Positions 27,214 to 36,335 of a stretch of DNA of 49,978 nucleotides are shown here, piece after piece; position 1 is the first letter of the stretch; every line of letters starts with the position of its first letter. The translations under genes and the position numbers were made by a program. This DNA comes from Candidatus Dadabacteria bacterium (GTDB lineage Bacteria > Desulfobacterota_D > UBA1144 > Nemesobacterales > Nemesobacteraceae). The notes under the pieces were generated by a model, which searched no databases, was not told the origin of the DNA, and saw only the letters and a list, made by a program, of their open reading frames with translations. The stretch is from NCBI GenBank assembly GCA_009837205.1, contig VXTZ01000027.1, positions 6,301 to 56,278 on the forward strand, in the 5' to 3' direction.

Positions 27214-29880
27214 CTACCCTGATATCATCTGACGCAGGACGGTCTGAAGTATCCCGCCGTTGCGGTAATATTCGACCTCAACCGGCGTATCTAGCCTGCA
27301 CGTGGCGTGAAATTCTCTCTGCCCGCCATCAGAGTCCGTCACGGTTACGGTCATCCGCTTGCCCGGATAAAGGTCCTCTGAAATCCCGCTTACACCGAAG
27401 GTCTCAAAGCCCGTGATGCCGAGAGATTCGGCACTCTCCCCCTCCTCGAACTGAAGGGGCAGAACCCCCATTCCCACCAGGTTGCTCCTGTGAATCCGCT
27501 CGAAACTCTCCGCTATGACGCACCTCGCGCCCAGAAGAGCGGTTCCCTTTGCCGCCCAGTCCCGGGAGCTTCCCGTCCCGTATTCCTTCCCGCCGATTAC
27601 GACAAGGTCCGTCCCGTCGCTCATGTACCTTGAGGACGCTTCGTAAATCGACATTTCCTCTCCCGTGGGAACGTGAACCGTCCACCCTCCTTCCTTTCCT
27701 CCGACCATCTTGTTTCTTATCCTGATGTTAGCAAACGATCCACGGATCATAACCTCGTGATTCCCCCTCCTTGAACCGAAGCTGTTAAAGCTCCTCGGGG
27801 TAACGCCTTTCGAGATAAGATAGCCGCCTGCGGGGCCGTCCTTGGGGATTGAGCCCGCGGGGGAAATATGATCCGTCGTTATCGAGTCTCCAAGTAGCGC
27901 AAGCACGTTCGCCCCTTCTATGTCTTCTGGGTCTTCGGGCTCAAGCGGGAAATCATCGAAAAACGGGGGCTCCTGTATGTAGGTGGATTCCGTATCCCAC
28001 TCATAAATGTCTGACCTCGGAGCCTCAAGAGATTTCCAGGTCTCATCGCCTTCAAAAACCCTTGAGTACTGGGTGTTGAATATTTCGGGGGTGATTGACT
28101 CCGCTACCGTATCGATTATCTCCTGCTGCGTCGGCCAGATGTCCCTGAGGAACACTTCGTCCCCGTCGCTTCCAACCCCGAGGGGTTCGCTGTAGAGGTC
28201 GATTCCGACCTTGCCGGCTATGGCGAACGCCACGACAAGCGGAGGCGACGCCAGGTAAGCGAATTTCACAAGCGGGTGCACCCTGCCCTCAAAATTCCTG
28301 TTTCCGCTTAGAACCGCGGCGCAGGTAAGGTCGTTTTCCCTTATGGCCGCGTCCACGTCTTCTGGAAGCGGACCGCTGTTTCCTATGCAGGTCGTGCATC
28401 CGTATCCGACCAGACCGAAACCCAGTTCCTCAAGATACGGGGTAAGTCCCGCGGCGTTCAGGTAATCCGTTACCACCCTCGACCCCGGCGCCAAACTCGT
28501 TTTCACGTAAGGATTAACGGAAAGCCCCCTCTCAACGGCCTTCTTGGCGAAAAGCCCCGCCCCTACCATAACGGAGGGATTCGAGGTATTCGTACAGCTC
28601 GTGATGGCGGCTATTACGACCGAACCGTCTGAAATTCCGTTCGCCGCGCGCGATGCGTCTCCGTTCGCGGCAAGTCCCCTCGCCTGAAGATTCTCGTGGT
28701 AGGAGCTTTTCATGTCCCCGAGCGATATTCTGTCCTGCGGGCGGCTCGGGCCGGCAAGAGACGGCTCGACGGTTGATATGTCAAGTTCCAGCGTATCGGT
28801 GTAAACCGGGTCTTCCGCATCGTCGGTTCTGAACATTTTCTGTTCCTTCGTGTAGGCCTCGACAAGCGTGGCAGCGTCGTCCCTGCCAGTCGTCCCGAGG
28901 TATCTAAGTGTTTCGGCGTCTACCGGGAAAAATCCCATGGTGGCTCCGTACTCGGGAGCCATGTTCGCTATCGTGGCCTGGTCAGAGAGCGCGAGGTTGC
29001 TCACTCCGGGCCCGAAAAACTCGACGAACTTGCCGACAACGCCCTTTTTCCTAAGCATCTCGGTCACCGTTAAAACCAGGTCCGTTGCGGTAACACCCTG
29101 TGAGAGGCGGCCGGTGAGCCTGAATCCGATGACGTCGGGTATCAGCATGTAAAGCGGCTGCCCCAGCATGCAGGCTTCTGCCTCTATTCCCCCTACCCCC
29201 CAGCCCATGACGCTAAGACCGTTTATCATGGTCGTGTGGGAATCCGTTCCCACTAGGGTGTCTGGGTAAGCAACCGACTCGGAGCCTGTCTGCTTTGAGA
29301 CGACTACGCTCGCAAGACACTCAAGATTGACCTGGTGCACTATTCCGGTTCCCGGGGGCACGACCCTGAAATTGTCAAAGGACCCCTGGGCCCATTTCAA
29401 GAAGGTGTATCTTTCCCTGTTTCTTTCGTACTCGACTTCCACGTTCTTGCCGAAAGCGTCGCCGCTTGCGAAATAATCGACCTGAACGGAGTGGTCTATT
29501 ACCAGATCAACGGGAACTATGGGATTCACAAGCGAGGGGTCTCCCCCTTTTTTCTCGACAACCGACCTCATCGCGGCAAGGTCGACCACGCAGGGAACTC
29601 CCGTGAAATCCTGAAGTATCACCCTCGCGGGGTTGTATGGAATTTCTCTCGCCTCGGTATTTGAAGGGTCCCACTTGGCGAGGGACTCCACGTGCTGCTC
29701 AGTCACGGTTTTTCCGTCAAAATTCCTGAGCACGTTCTCAAGCAGTATTCTTATTGAAAAAGGCAGTCTTGAAATCGATACGCCGTAGCGCTCTTCAAGT
29801 TTTGCGAGGGAATATATCTTGTAGGTTTTGTCCCCGACCGAAAGGTCGGAAAGAGTATCGAGATTGTCAGTCAAAGCCAT
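27214..29880 (-). CDS. acnA: Aconitate hydratase A
   Basis: An 888-residue aconitase of the AcnA/IRP1 type. The three [4Fe-4S] cysteines are in [17 protein letters not shown] and [15 protein letters not shown]. The [10 protein letters not shown] motif, the linker and the swivel domain with [18 protein letters not shown] and [10 protein letters not shown] follow. It interconverts citrate and isocitrate. It is the first gene of the minus-strand TCA run; GAGGTG precedes the ATG. The upstream gap 29881-30052 holds no gene I can support. Confidence 0.98.
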   Translation of the reverse strand: MALTDNLDTLSDLSVGDKTYKIYSLAKLEERYGVSISRLPFSIRILLENVLRNFDGKTVTEQHVESLAKWDPSNTEAREIPYNPARVILQDFTGVPCVVDLAAMRSVVEKKGGDPSLVNPIVPVDLVIDHSVQVDYFASGDAFGKNVEVEYERNRERYTFLKWAQGSFDNFRVVPPGTGIVHQVNLECLASVVVSKQTGSESVAYPDTLVGTDSHTTMINGLSVMGWGVGGIEAEACMLGQPLYMLIPDVIGFRLTGRLSQGVTATDLVLTVTEMLRKKGVVGKFVEFFGPGVSNLALSDQATIANMAPEYGATMGFFPVDAETLRYLGTTGRDDAATLVEAYTKEQKMFRTDDAEDPVYTDTLELDISTVEPSLAGPSRPQDRISLGDMKSSYHENLQARGLAANGDASRAANGISDGSVVIAAITSCTNTSNPSVMVGAGLFAKKAVERGLSVNPYVKTSLAPGSRVVTDYLNAAGLTPYLEELGFGLVGYGCTTCIGNSGPLPEDVDAAIRENDLTCAAVLSGNRNFEGRVHPLVKFAYLASPPLVVAFAIAGKVGIDLYSEPLGVGSDGDEVFLRDIWPTQQEIIDTVAESITPEIFNTQYSRVFEGDETWKSLEAPRSDIYEWDTESTYIQEPPFFDDFPLEPEDPEDIEGANVLALLGDSITTDHISPAGSIPKDGPAGGYLISKGVTPRSFNSFGSRRGNHEVMIRGSFANIRIRNKMVGGKEGGWTVHVPTGEEMSIYEASSRYMSDGTDLVVIGGKEYGTGSSRDWAAKGTALLGARCVIAESFERIHRSNLVGMGVLPLQFEEGESAESLGITGFETFGVSGISEDLYPGKRMTVTVTDSDGGQREFHATCRLDTPVEVEYYRNGGILQTVLRQMISG

Positions 29881-30052
29881 ATGGCACCTCTTTTACACAG
29901 TTTCATATTTTGGAAGTCAGCGGGGTATTTTACCAAAGAGGGAGAAAAAATAAAACAGTTTCTGACGCCGATTAGTAAGGAATTTACGTTTTTAAGTAAC
30001 CGGACTCCTTAAAAATACTCCTGTGATTACCTTGTCTGCATTGTTGGGGAAT

Positions 30053-30436
30053 TTATTGAATGAACCCGTTTGACAGCTTTGTTCTGGCTTGGTCTGAAAT
30101 TACTCTTTGTTCTTTAGAAAGTTCGTGTTGCTCTAGCCGTTGTTCAAGATATTCTAATCGTTTATTAAGATGCTCGGTGGTATCCACAACAGAGGGGTTA
30201 TAATCAAAGTAATCCAATTCAGGCTTTACCACTTCCGCTCTATTTGCAGCAGTGATTATACTCGCAACGGCTCCTAGCACTCTCATGGGTAAAGAAAGAT
30301 TAAACATAAGAATAAATATCAATATAAGACCGATAGGGTTGAAGCTGAAGCCAGATATTGTGATACTAGTCATAAAAAATACTATAACTAGTGTGTCAGG
30401 AAAAGGAAACAGTTTTAGCTTATGCCGGAGAATCAC
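30053..30436 (-). CDS. Small membrane protein with coiled-coil tail
   Basis: A 127-residue frame with two hydrophobic stretches (about residues 13-32 and 34-55), then a charged helical tail rich in Glu/Leu/Arg (HLNKRLEYLEQRLEQHELSK) that looks like a coiled coil. I do not recognise the family. The GTG start at 30436 has no good ribosome site, and internal ATGs are alternatives, so the 5' end is unsure. Codon use is more AT-rich than in the flanking TCA genes, hinting at acquisition. Confidence 0.5.
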   Translation of the reverse strand: MILRHKLKLFPFPDTLVIVFFMTSITISGFSFNPIGLILIFILMFNLSLPMRVLGAVASIITAANRAEVVKPELDYFDYNPSVVDTTEHLNKRLEYLEQRLEQHELSKEQRVISDQARTKLSNGFIQ

Positions 30437-30495
30437 CTCTGGAAGAATATTTCCTGTCCTGGTCTTTCCGGCAGCGGTCCGATATTGATATCTAA

Positions 30496-30569
30496 TAATA
30501 TATTAAATATAATATTTTATATAGATTAGCATATTAACTCTTGACTATCCCTCTCGATGTAATATATTA
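30496..30569. promoter_or_regulatory. Paired palindromes upstream of hipBA-like genes
   Basis: The 10-bp palindrome TAATATATTA occurs twice (30496-30505 and 30560-30569), centres 64 bases apart, in a very AT-rich region. The second copy overlaps the -10 of the candidate promoter. This looks like an autoregulatory operator pair for the downstream HTH protein. Confidence 0.5.
30541..30568 (+). promoter_or_regulatory. Promoter of hipBA-like operon
   Basis: The -35 is TTGACT (30541-30546) and the -10 is TATATT (30563-30568), with a 16-base spacer, leaving a leader of about 37 bases before the ATG at 30613. Confidence 0.55.
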
Positions 30570-30612
30570 AGCTATATTAAAAATCGTTTTCAATATAGAA
30601 TTGGATATCAAA

Positions 30613-30927
30613 ATGAGCTATGCGATTGAACATATAGCCAGCGCGCTGAGGAAGGCCCGCGAGGCAAAGGGGCTCAGCCAGCGTGAACTCGGCAAAAAAG
30701 CAGGCGTTCCGCAGGGCCATATCTCAAAGATTGAGAACGGCGCGGTCGACCTCAGAGTTTCAAGTCTGGTAGCGCTAGCCCGCACTCTTGACCTGGAACT
30801 CGCGCTCGCCCCGCGCAAGATTGTTCCCGCCTTGAAATCGCTTGTGCGTAGCAGCGCCACGGACGCACTGCGGGAAAGGGTAACCCCGCAGCCGCTCTAC
30901 AGTCTTGATGAGGAAGGAGATGACTGA
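30613..30927 (+). CDS. hipB: HipB-like XRE antitoxin/repressor
   Basis: A 104-residue protein with an N-terminal helix-turn-helix (KARE AKGLSQRELGKKAGV and HISKIENGAVDLRVSS, split here by a space for length) and a charged tail. The start is set at ATG 30613; an in-frame TTG lies 12 bases upstream. The stop overlaps the kinase start by 8 bases. In HipBA modules this protein binds the HipA kinase and the operon promoter. The paired palindromes upstream support autoregulation. Confidence 0.85.
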   Translation: MSYAIEHIASALRKAREAKGLSQRELGKKAGVPQGHISKIENGAVDLRVSSLVALARTLDLELALAPRKIVPALKSLVRSSATDALRERVTPQPLYSLDEEGDD

Positions 30928-32140
30928 CGTACATGTTCTGGATGTCCTGCTTTACGGCGACCCCATAGGCACGCTTACCCGCGTAGGGGACGACCGCGCC
31001 TTATTCGCCTTCAATGACTCCTATATCGGGGACTCTGCAAAGCCCACGCTCGGTCTGGGGTTCAAGGACCGGTTCGGAGAACTGATTACCGGGTTTCCGC
31101 CCACGCAGACGCGGCTGATACCGTTTTTTTCAAACCTGCTTCCCGAAGACCCCATGCGCACCTACCTTGCGGATCGTGCGGGGGTAAAACCCGTCCGTGA
31201 GTTCTTCCTGCTCTGGGCGCTTGGCGCGGACCTTTCGGGAGCGGTTACCGTTACCCCCTCGGGCGGTGAATTATGGCCGTCGGATGTCTCCGACGACAGC
31301 GACCGCGGCAGCGGTCGGCGTGAGAATGCCCTGCGATTTTCTCTGGCCGGCGTACAGCTTAAGTTCTCAGCCGTTGAGAAGGCTCGCGGCGGTCTTACCC
31401 TCCCGGCCAGAGGCGTCGGCGGTTCATGGATAGTCAAGCTGCCTTCTCTTCATTTTGCGGGAGTGCCCGAGAACGAGTTCTCGATGATGACACTTGCCCG
31501 GCTCCTGGGCATAAACGTGCCGGAGGTGCGCCTCATCAGCGTTGACTCGATCGAAAACCTGCCCGAAGACATCGGTCGCTTAAGCGGACAGGCGCTTGCC
31601 GTCAGGCGCTTTGATCGGTCAGATGACGGCGGCGCGGTTCACGTCGAGGACTTTGCTCAGGTTTTCGGCATCTATCCGGAGGAGAAGTATAAAAAGGCCA
31701 GCGCGCGTAACATTGCCACAGTGATCGGGGCCGAATGCGGCGAGGATGACATTGCCGAGTTTATCCGCCGCCTGACCTTCAACACGCTTATCGGCAATGC
31801 CGACATGCACCTTAAGAACTGGTCCCTCATTTATCCCGACAGGCGCAATGCGGCACTGGCACCGGCCTATGATTTTGTTTCCACGATTGCCTATATAGAG
31901 GACAACGAGGCCGCTTTGAAATTCAGCCGGACCAAACGCTTTGATCGCTATTCAGAGGATGAGCTTTCCCATCTTGCCGCCAAGGCCCTGCTGCCGGAGA
32001 AGCTCGTTCTGGACACTGTGCGTGAAACCGTCGCGTTGTTTTACCAGTACTGGAATGCGGAGAAGGCAAATCTTCCGTTGCCGGACAATGCCGTCAAGGC
32101 CATAGAGAATCATCTTAAGATTATCCCCTTGGCGATATGA
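30920..32140 (+). CDS. hipA: HipA-family Ser/Thr kinase toxin
   Basis: A 406-residue HipA-type kinase. It has the N-terminal DVLLYGDPIGTLTRV subdomain, the nucleotide-binding GSWIVKLPSL, the MTLARLLGINVPEVRLI helix, LAVRRFDR, the catalytic loop LIGNADMHLKNWSL and the metal-binding LAPAYDFVSTI. Length and motif order indicate an intact kinase. E. coli HipA phosphorylates glutamyl-tRNA synthetase and causes persistence; the target here is unknown. The ATG at 30920 follows GGAAGGAG and overlaps the antitoxin stop. Confidence 0.9.
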   Translation: MTDVHVLDVLLYGDPIGTLTRVGDDRALFAFNDSYIGDSAKPTLGLGFKDRFGELITGFPPTQTRLIPFFSNLLPEDPMRTYLADRAGVKPVREFFLLWALGADLSGAVTVTPSGGELWPSDVSDDSDRGSGRRENALRFSLAGVQLKFSAVEKARGGLTLPARGVGGSWIVKLPSLHFAGVPENEFSMMTLARLLGINVPEVRLISVDSIENLPEDIGRLSGQALAVRRFDRSDDGGAVHVEDFAQVFGIYPEEKYKKASARNIATVIGAECGEDDIAEFIRRLTFNTLIGNADMHLKNWSLIYPDRRNAALAPAYDFVSTIAYIEDNEAALKFSRTKRFDRYSEDELSHLAAKALLPEKLVLDTVRETVALFYQYWNAEKANLPLPDNAVKAIENHLKIIPLAI

Positions 32141-32278
32141 CACCTGCATGTCTTCCCCTCGATAGCAAGCAGCATAGTCCATCTCCCCGTAGCAAACCGG
32201 ACAGTCAACATGCTCTGCTGCAATTATTAACAACAGTCTCCAAAGCTACCTGCTCAGGCGAGGTGATCGGGAGACCGC

Positions 32279-32292
32279 CGGGGATTTCCCCG
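32279..32292. terminator. Weak hairpin between convergent hipA and fabF
   Basis: Stem CGGGG/CCCCG with loop ATTT, set inside a GC-rich stretch just before the fabF stop. It has no strong T-run on either strand. It may slow or end transcription from either side. Confidence 0.35.
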
Positions 32293-32303
32293 ACTCCGGG
32301 AGG

Positions 32304-33536
32304 TCAGTCGAACTTGCGTAGCGCGACACTTACGTTCGTTCCACCGAAACCGTAGGAATTGCTGAGAGCCACTTTTATCTTACTGTCTCTCGCGGTGTGC
32401 GGAATGTAATCCAGATCGCATTCGGGATCGCTCTCAAAAAGGTTTATAGTCGGCGGCAAAACGCCGTCTCGAAGCGCAAGCACGCAGATTGCCGCTTCCA
32501 CCGCCCCCGCCGCGCCGAGCAGATGGCCGGTCATGGATTTCGTGGAACTCACCGGAATTCGCCGGGCGTCCTCGCCGAACACTTCCTTGATCGCGTTGGT
32601 TTCGTTAACGTCGTTAAGACGCGTCGAGGTTCCGTGGGCGTTTATGTAATCCACGTCCCCGGGATTAAGGCCCGAATCCTCCAGAGCCGCGTTCATGCAG
32701 CTTGACGGTCCCTCAAGCGAAGGCGCCGTGATGTGAAAGGCGTCGGCGCTCATTCCTGAGCCGAGCACCTCGGCGTATATGCTGGCACCCCTTTTTTTCG
32801 CGAACTCGAGCTCTTCAAGGATCAGCACTCCCGCCCCTTCCGAGAGGATAAACCCGTCGCGCCCCATCTCAAACGGCCTCGACGCGGTCTCCGGCTCGTC
32901 GTTTCTGGTCGAAAGCGCCTTCATGGCGTTAAAAGCCGCGAAGGTAAGGGGGATTAGCGGAGCTTCGGCTCCGCCGGCTATCATAACGTCCGCCTTGCCG
33001 TCCTGTATTATCTTGGCGGAAAGCGCGAGCGAGTGACCGCTTGCGGAACACGCGGTCGTCGAAGAACAGTTGGGACCCTTGGCGTTGAACCTTATCGAGA
33101 CGTATCCCGAAGCCATGTTGGTCACTATGTTCGGTATGAAAAACGGGGAAACGCGGTTAGGACCCTTGTTCTCCATCGTGAGGACGGTGTCGTAGAAGGT
33201 TTTCATCCCGCCGATTCCCGATCCGATAAAAGTCCCCGTGCGCCCGGAGATATCATCGGTAACCTCAAGCCCGGCATCCTCAAGCGCCAGCTTGGTAGCC
33301 GCGATGGAGAGCTGAATGAACCTGTCGTTTCTCTTCGCATCTTTCGGCTCCATGTAGAGCGTCGGTTCGAAATCCTTCACCTGCCCCGCGATCTGCGTTT
33401 TAAGATCCGAGGGATCAAAGGACGAAACCCTGCTCACTCCCGGAACCCCTTCGCAGATCGAAGACCATGTGGCGTCGTTCCCCACCCCGACGGGCGTTAT
33501 AAGCCCTATACCTGTAACCGCTACCCTTCTTCCCAT
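32304..33536 (-). CDS. fabF: 3-oxoacyl-ACP synthase II
   Basis: A 410-residue KAS II condensing enzyme. The catalytic cysteine is in STTACSASGHSLAL, and the two histidines are in INAHGTSTRLND and MTGHLLGAAGAVEA. The end has SNSYGFGGTNVSVALRKF. It elongates acyl-ACP with malonyl-ACP. It is the last gene of the fatty-acid cluster and starts 6 bases after acpP, so it is strictly co-transcribed. Confidence 0.98.
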   Translation of the reverse strand: MGRRVAVTGIGLITPVGVGNDATWSSICEGVPGVSRVSSFDPSDLKTQIAGQVKDFEPTLYMEPKDAKRNDRFIQLSIAATKLALEDAGLEVTDDISGRTGTFIGSGIGGMKTFYDTVLTMENKGPNRVSPFFIPNIVTNMASGYVSIRFNAKGPNCSSTTACSASGHSLALSAKIIQDGKADVMIAGGAEAPLIPLTFAAFNAMKALSTRNDEPETASRPFEMGRDGFILSEGAGVLILEELEFAKKRGASIYAEVLGSGMSADAFHITAPSLEGPSSCMNAALEDSGLNPGDVDYINAHGTSTRLNDVNETNAIKEVFGEDARRIPVSSTKSMTGHLLGAAGAVEAAICVLALRDGVLPPTINLFESDPECDLDYIPHTARDSKIKVALSNSYGFGGTNVSVALRKFD

Positions 33537-33542
33537 TTCCCC

Positions 33543-33809
33543 TTATTCATCCTCCGAAGCGGCTTCAACTGAACTCTGGATAAAGTTGATCGCGTCCTGA
33601 ACGGTTATTATGTTCTCCGCGTCTTCATCCGAGATCTCAAGCCCGAACTCATCCTCCATGGACATTATAAGTTCCACGAGGTCAAGCGAGTCGGCTCCGA
33701 GATCCTCTATAAAGGAAGAATCGGGAGTTATCTCATCCTCGGCTTTGCCGAGATGGCTCGCGATCATCTCCTTTACCTTAGCTAAAATTTCAGCATTATC
33801 CTTTGCCAT
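33543..33809 (-). CDS. acpP: Acyl carrier protein
   Basis: An 88-residue acidic protein with the phosphopantetheine attachment serine in [13 protein letters not shown]. The start is set at ATG 33809 ([11 protein letters not shown]), with AGGAGG upstream. The frame is open to a TTG three codons earlier. The C-terminal tail ([10 protein letters not shown]) is slightly longer than in E. coli AcpP. Confidence 0.98.
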   Translation of the reverse strand: MAKDNAEILAKVKEMIASHLGKAEDEITPDSSFIEDLGADSLDLVELIMSMEDEFGLEISDEDAENIITVQDAINFIQSSVEAASEDE

Positions 33810-33830
33810 GTGAGTCAAACCTCCTAAATT

Positions 33831-34574
33831 TTACATGTAAATTCCGCCGTTAACTTTTATAACCTCCCCGGTTATGTACGACGCGCCTTCGGAAACCAGA
33901 AAACACACCACGTTTGAGATGTCCTCAACGCGCCCGAATCTGCCGAGAGGTATAGCTTCCAGATATTTTTTTCTCATCTCCTCGTTAAGGTCCGCGATAA
34001 TATCAGTCTCAACAAAACCGGGACTTACGGCGTTCACGGTTATTCCCCTTGAACTGAATTCCTTGGCGGTTGCTTTCGTGAGACCTACTACCCCGGCCTT
34101 TGAAGCGGCGTAATTCGCCTGCCCCGGGTTTCCGGCCTCACCGGCAGTCGAGGTGATATTTATTATTCTTCCGTAACGGTTCTTGAACATACCCCTTGAA
34201 ACCGCCTTGGTACAGTTAAACGCTCCCTTGAGGTTTATGTCCATGACACGGTCCCAGTCCTCCTCCCCCATTCTCATCAAAAGCCCGTCATTCCTTATTC
34301 CCGCGTTGTTAACAAGTATATGTATTCCGCCCAGTTCACCCGAGAGTTCCCCCACGCACCGCTGAACCTCGTCGAAATCGGAGACGTCAAAGCCGACCGC
34401 CCTGCCCTTGCCCCCTTCCTGCTCTATCTCCTCGAGGGTCTCATCGGCCGCCTGGCGGTTGCTGATGTAGTTAATCAGAACATACGCCCCGCGCGAAGCG
34501 AGTTTCTTCGCAATGTCCTTTCCTATCCCGCGCGACCCGCCGGTTATAAGTGCAACCTGATTACTGAATTCCAT
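33831..34574 (-). CDS. fabG: 3-oxoacyl-ACP reductase
   Basis: A 247-residue short-chain dehydrogenase with TGGSRGIGK cofactor motif, NNAG at about residue 90, and the catalytic Ser-Tyr-Lys set in ITSTAGEAG and YAASKAG. It reduces 3-oxoacyl-ACP with NADPH. Its start overlaps the fabD stop by 14 bases. Confidence 0.97.
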   Translation of the reverse strand: MEFSNQVALITGGSRGIGKDIAKKLASRGAYVLINYISNRQAADETLEEIEQEGGKGRAVGFDVSDFDEVQRCVGELSGELGGIHILVNNAGIRNDGLLMRMGEEDWDRVMDINLKGAFNCTKAVSRGMFKNRYGRIINITSTAGEAGNPGQANYAASKAGVVGLTKATAKEFSSRGITVNAVSPGFVETDIIADLNEEMRKKYLEAIPLGRFGRVEDISNVVCFLVSEGASYITGEVIKVNGGIYM

Positions 34575-35496
34575 CTGTCTTAATATGATTTAACTCCTCA
34601 ATTTTTTCAATACCGGCGCAACGAACGCCTTTAAGGGTTCTTTTCACAAGACCGCTTAGAACCTTGGAGGGACCGATCTCAAGAAACTCAGAAACCCCGG
34701 AGTCCTTTAGAAACTCAAGGGACTCAGCCCATCTCACCGGGCTCACCACCTGCTCCACCAGTATATCCGCCACCTTGGCGGAATCGGAATTGGCCTCCGC
34801 CCCGGTATTGGTGACTACAGGACACTTAACAGGGTGAAAATCTATTTCCCCGAGAACGTCTCTGAGGCGCGCGGCCGCGGGCTCCATAAGGGAGCAGTGA
34901 AAAGGCGCGCTCACCTCGAGCTCGACAACCCGTCTTGCCCCTTTTTCCTTAGCAAGCTCCGACGCGGCCGAAACGGCCCCGGCTTCTCCTGAGATAACGG
35001 TCTGTGTGGGTGAATTGAAATTAGCCGGGGAGACCACGTTTTCTTCCCCCGCAACCTCGGCGCAAAGCTCGCTTACTTCCTCGGACGTGAGGCCCAGCAC
35101 GGCAGCCATTTTGCCAACTCCCGGGGGAACCGCTTCCTGCATGAACTCCCCTCTTTTTCTCACGGTACGCACGGCGTCACCAAACTCGAGGCACCCGGAG
35201 GCGACAAGGGCTGTAAATTCCCCGAGGCTGTGTCCGGCAACCAGGTCTGGCCTTATTTCCGTCTCCTCAAGAACCACCCTCAACGCGGCCACGCTCGTTG
35301 TAAGTATCGCCGGCTGGGCATTCGCGGTAAGAGCAAGGGTCGCCGCCTCGCCCTCAAAGCAAAGCTTCGCCAGGTCGATTCCCAGAGCGTCATTTGCTTC
35401 TTCAAAAGTCTGCCTCGCAACTGCGAACTCGGCGCAGAAATCAGCGCCCATGCCAATGTACTGGGAGCCCTGACCTGGAAAAAGGAAAGCTATCAT
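34561..35496 (-). CDS. fabD: Malonyl-CoA:ACP transacylase
   Basis: A 311-residue protein beginning MIAFLFPGQGSQYIGMG. The catalytic serine is in GHSLGEFTAL, and the histidine is in VSAPFHCSLM. It loads malonyl units on ACP. It lies between rpmF and fabG, 15 bases after rpmF. plsX and fabH, commonly found between rpmF and fabD, are absent. Confidence 0.97.
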   Translation of the reverse strand: MIAFLFPGQGSQYIGMGADFCAEFAVARQTFEEANDALGIDLAKLCFEGEAATLALTANAQPAILTTSVAALRVVLEETEIRPDLVAGHSLGEFTALVASGCLEFGDAVRTVRKRGEFMQEAVPPGVGKMAAVLGLTSEEVSELCAEVAGEENVVSPANFNSPTQTVISGEAGAVSAASELAKEKGARRVVELEVSAPFHCSLMEPAAARLRDVLGEIDFHPVKCPVVTNTGAEANSDSAKVADILVEQVVSPVRWAESLEFLKDSGVSEFLEIGPSKVLSGLVKRTLKGVRCAGIEKIEELNHIKTDGIQ

Positions 35497-35511
35497 GGAT
35501 TCAGTGTGTGT

Positions 35512-35715
35512 TTAGTCTTCCGCAACGACTTCCGTATCGGGAGCCTGTCTGAAGAAATTCCTTCCCTTGTAGTAGCCGCAACTGGGACAGGCCCTGTGGG
35601 GAGGTTTCATCTCGTTGCACTCGGGACAAAAGGAAGCCCCAGGCAACGCAACGGAATAATGGGTTCTTCTTTTTCTTGATTTCGATCTGGAAGTCTTTCT
35701 TTTGGGTAATGCCAT
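35512..35715 (-). CDS. rpmF: Ribosomal protein L32
   Basis: 67 residues starting MALPKRKTSRSKSRKRRTHY. It has two CxxC pairs (CPEC and CPSC), so this is the zinc-binding C+ form. It lies between yceD and fabD, the widely conserved order yceD-rpmF-fatty-acid genes. Confidence 0.98.
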   Translation of the reverse strand: MALPKRKTSRSKSRKRRTHYSVALPGASFCPECNEMKPPHRACPSCGYYKGRNFFRQAPDTEVVAED

Positions 35716-35734
35716 CTCAGTCTCCTGGTTGAAA

Positions 35735-36244
35735 CTATATCTTTATATCTTTAAGCACCGCAAAGCGCGAGTCCTCTTGGCGGGTCTCGCAGCCGCACTG
35801 CTGTTCGTTAAGATTCTGTCCGCACCCGCTGCAAAGTCCCCTGCAGTCCTCTGTGCAAACCACCTTGTAGGGAAGCGAAAGATTAACCTGCTCTCTCATG
35901 TAATCGTTAAGGTCTATCGTCCTACCCCGGTAAGTTTCATAATCTATGTCTCCGCCTGCTTCCTCCTTCTTTTCTGTCTCAGAAGGCGAAAGAATGAGGT
36001 TTACCCCAAGATTCGTATCAACGCTTACGTCGCTTAAGCAACGGGAACACCGGGCGACCGCCAGGAATCCGATTTTTCCCCGCACGCTTATCTCGCCCGC
36101 CGTGCGTAAAAGATCAATATGAAACTCTATATCGGAATCCACGCTCGCGACTTCTGATTTCTCGGAACCGCCGAGCCATCCCGGCCCCCTCGTGAGATTA
36201 AGACTCAATCCCCCGTCCTTTATTTCCGATACGTTGACTATCAT
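35735..36244 (-). CDS. yceD: YceD/DUF177 protein
   Basis: A 169-residue DUF177 protein with the N-terminal beta region, the first CSRCL zinc-like pair (about residue 71), then DLNDYMREQVNLSLP and the C-terminal CTEDCRGLCSGCGQNLN. The family is almost always linked to rpmF and in plants and bacteria is tied to 23S rRNA levels. The first gene of the operon; a good promoter lies upstream. Confidence 0.93.
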   Translation of the reverse strand: MIVNVSEIKDGGLSLNLTRGPGWLGGSEKSEVASVDSDIEFHIDLLRTAGEISVRGKIGFLAVARCSRCLSDVSVDTNLGVNLILSPSETEKKEEAGGDIDYETYRGRTIDLNDYMREQVNLSLPYKVVCTEDCRGLCSGCGQNLNEQQCGCETRQEDSRFAVLKDIKI

Positions 36245-36276
36245 CGCGCGGAAGCCCCGCCTGCAAAAATTGCTCT

Positions 36277-36304
36277 AATATAAACCACAATCGCTTTATT
36301 GCAA
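36277..36304 (-). promoter_or_regulatory. Promoter of yceD-rpmF-fab operon
   Basis: Minus-strand -35 TTGCAA (36299-36304), 16-base spacer and -10 TATATT (36277-36282), with the yceD ATG about 33 bases below the -10. Confidence 0.55.
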
Positions 36305-36335
36305 GTGATCAAGAGAAATAAGAGTTTCTGGAGGA

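Noticed and set aside
31952-32233. Minus-strand frame with a CPVC motif opposite the hipA end
   Set aside because: Mostly antisense to the conserved HipA C-terminus; the single CxxC is likely chance.
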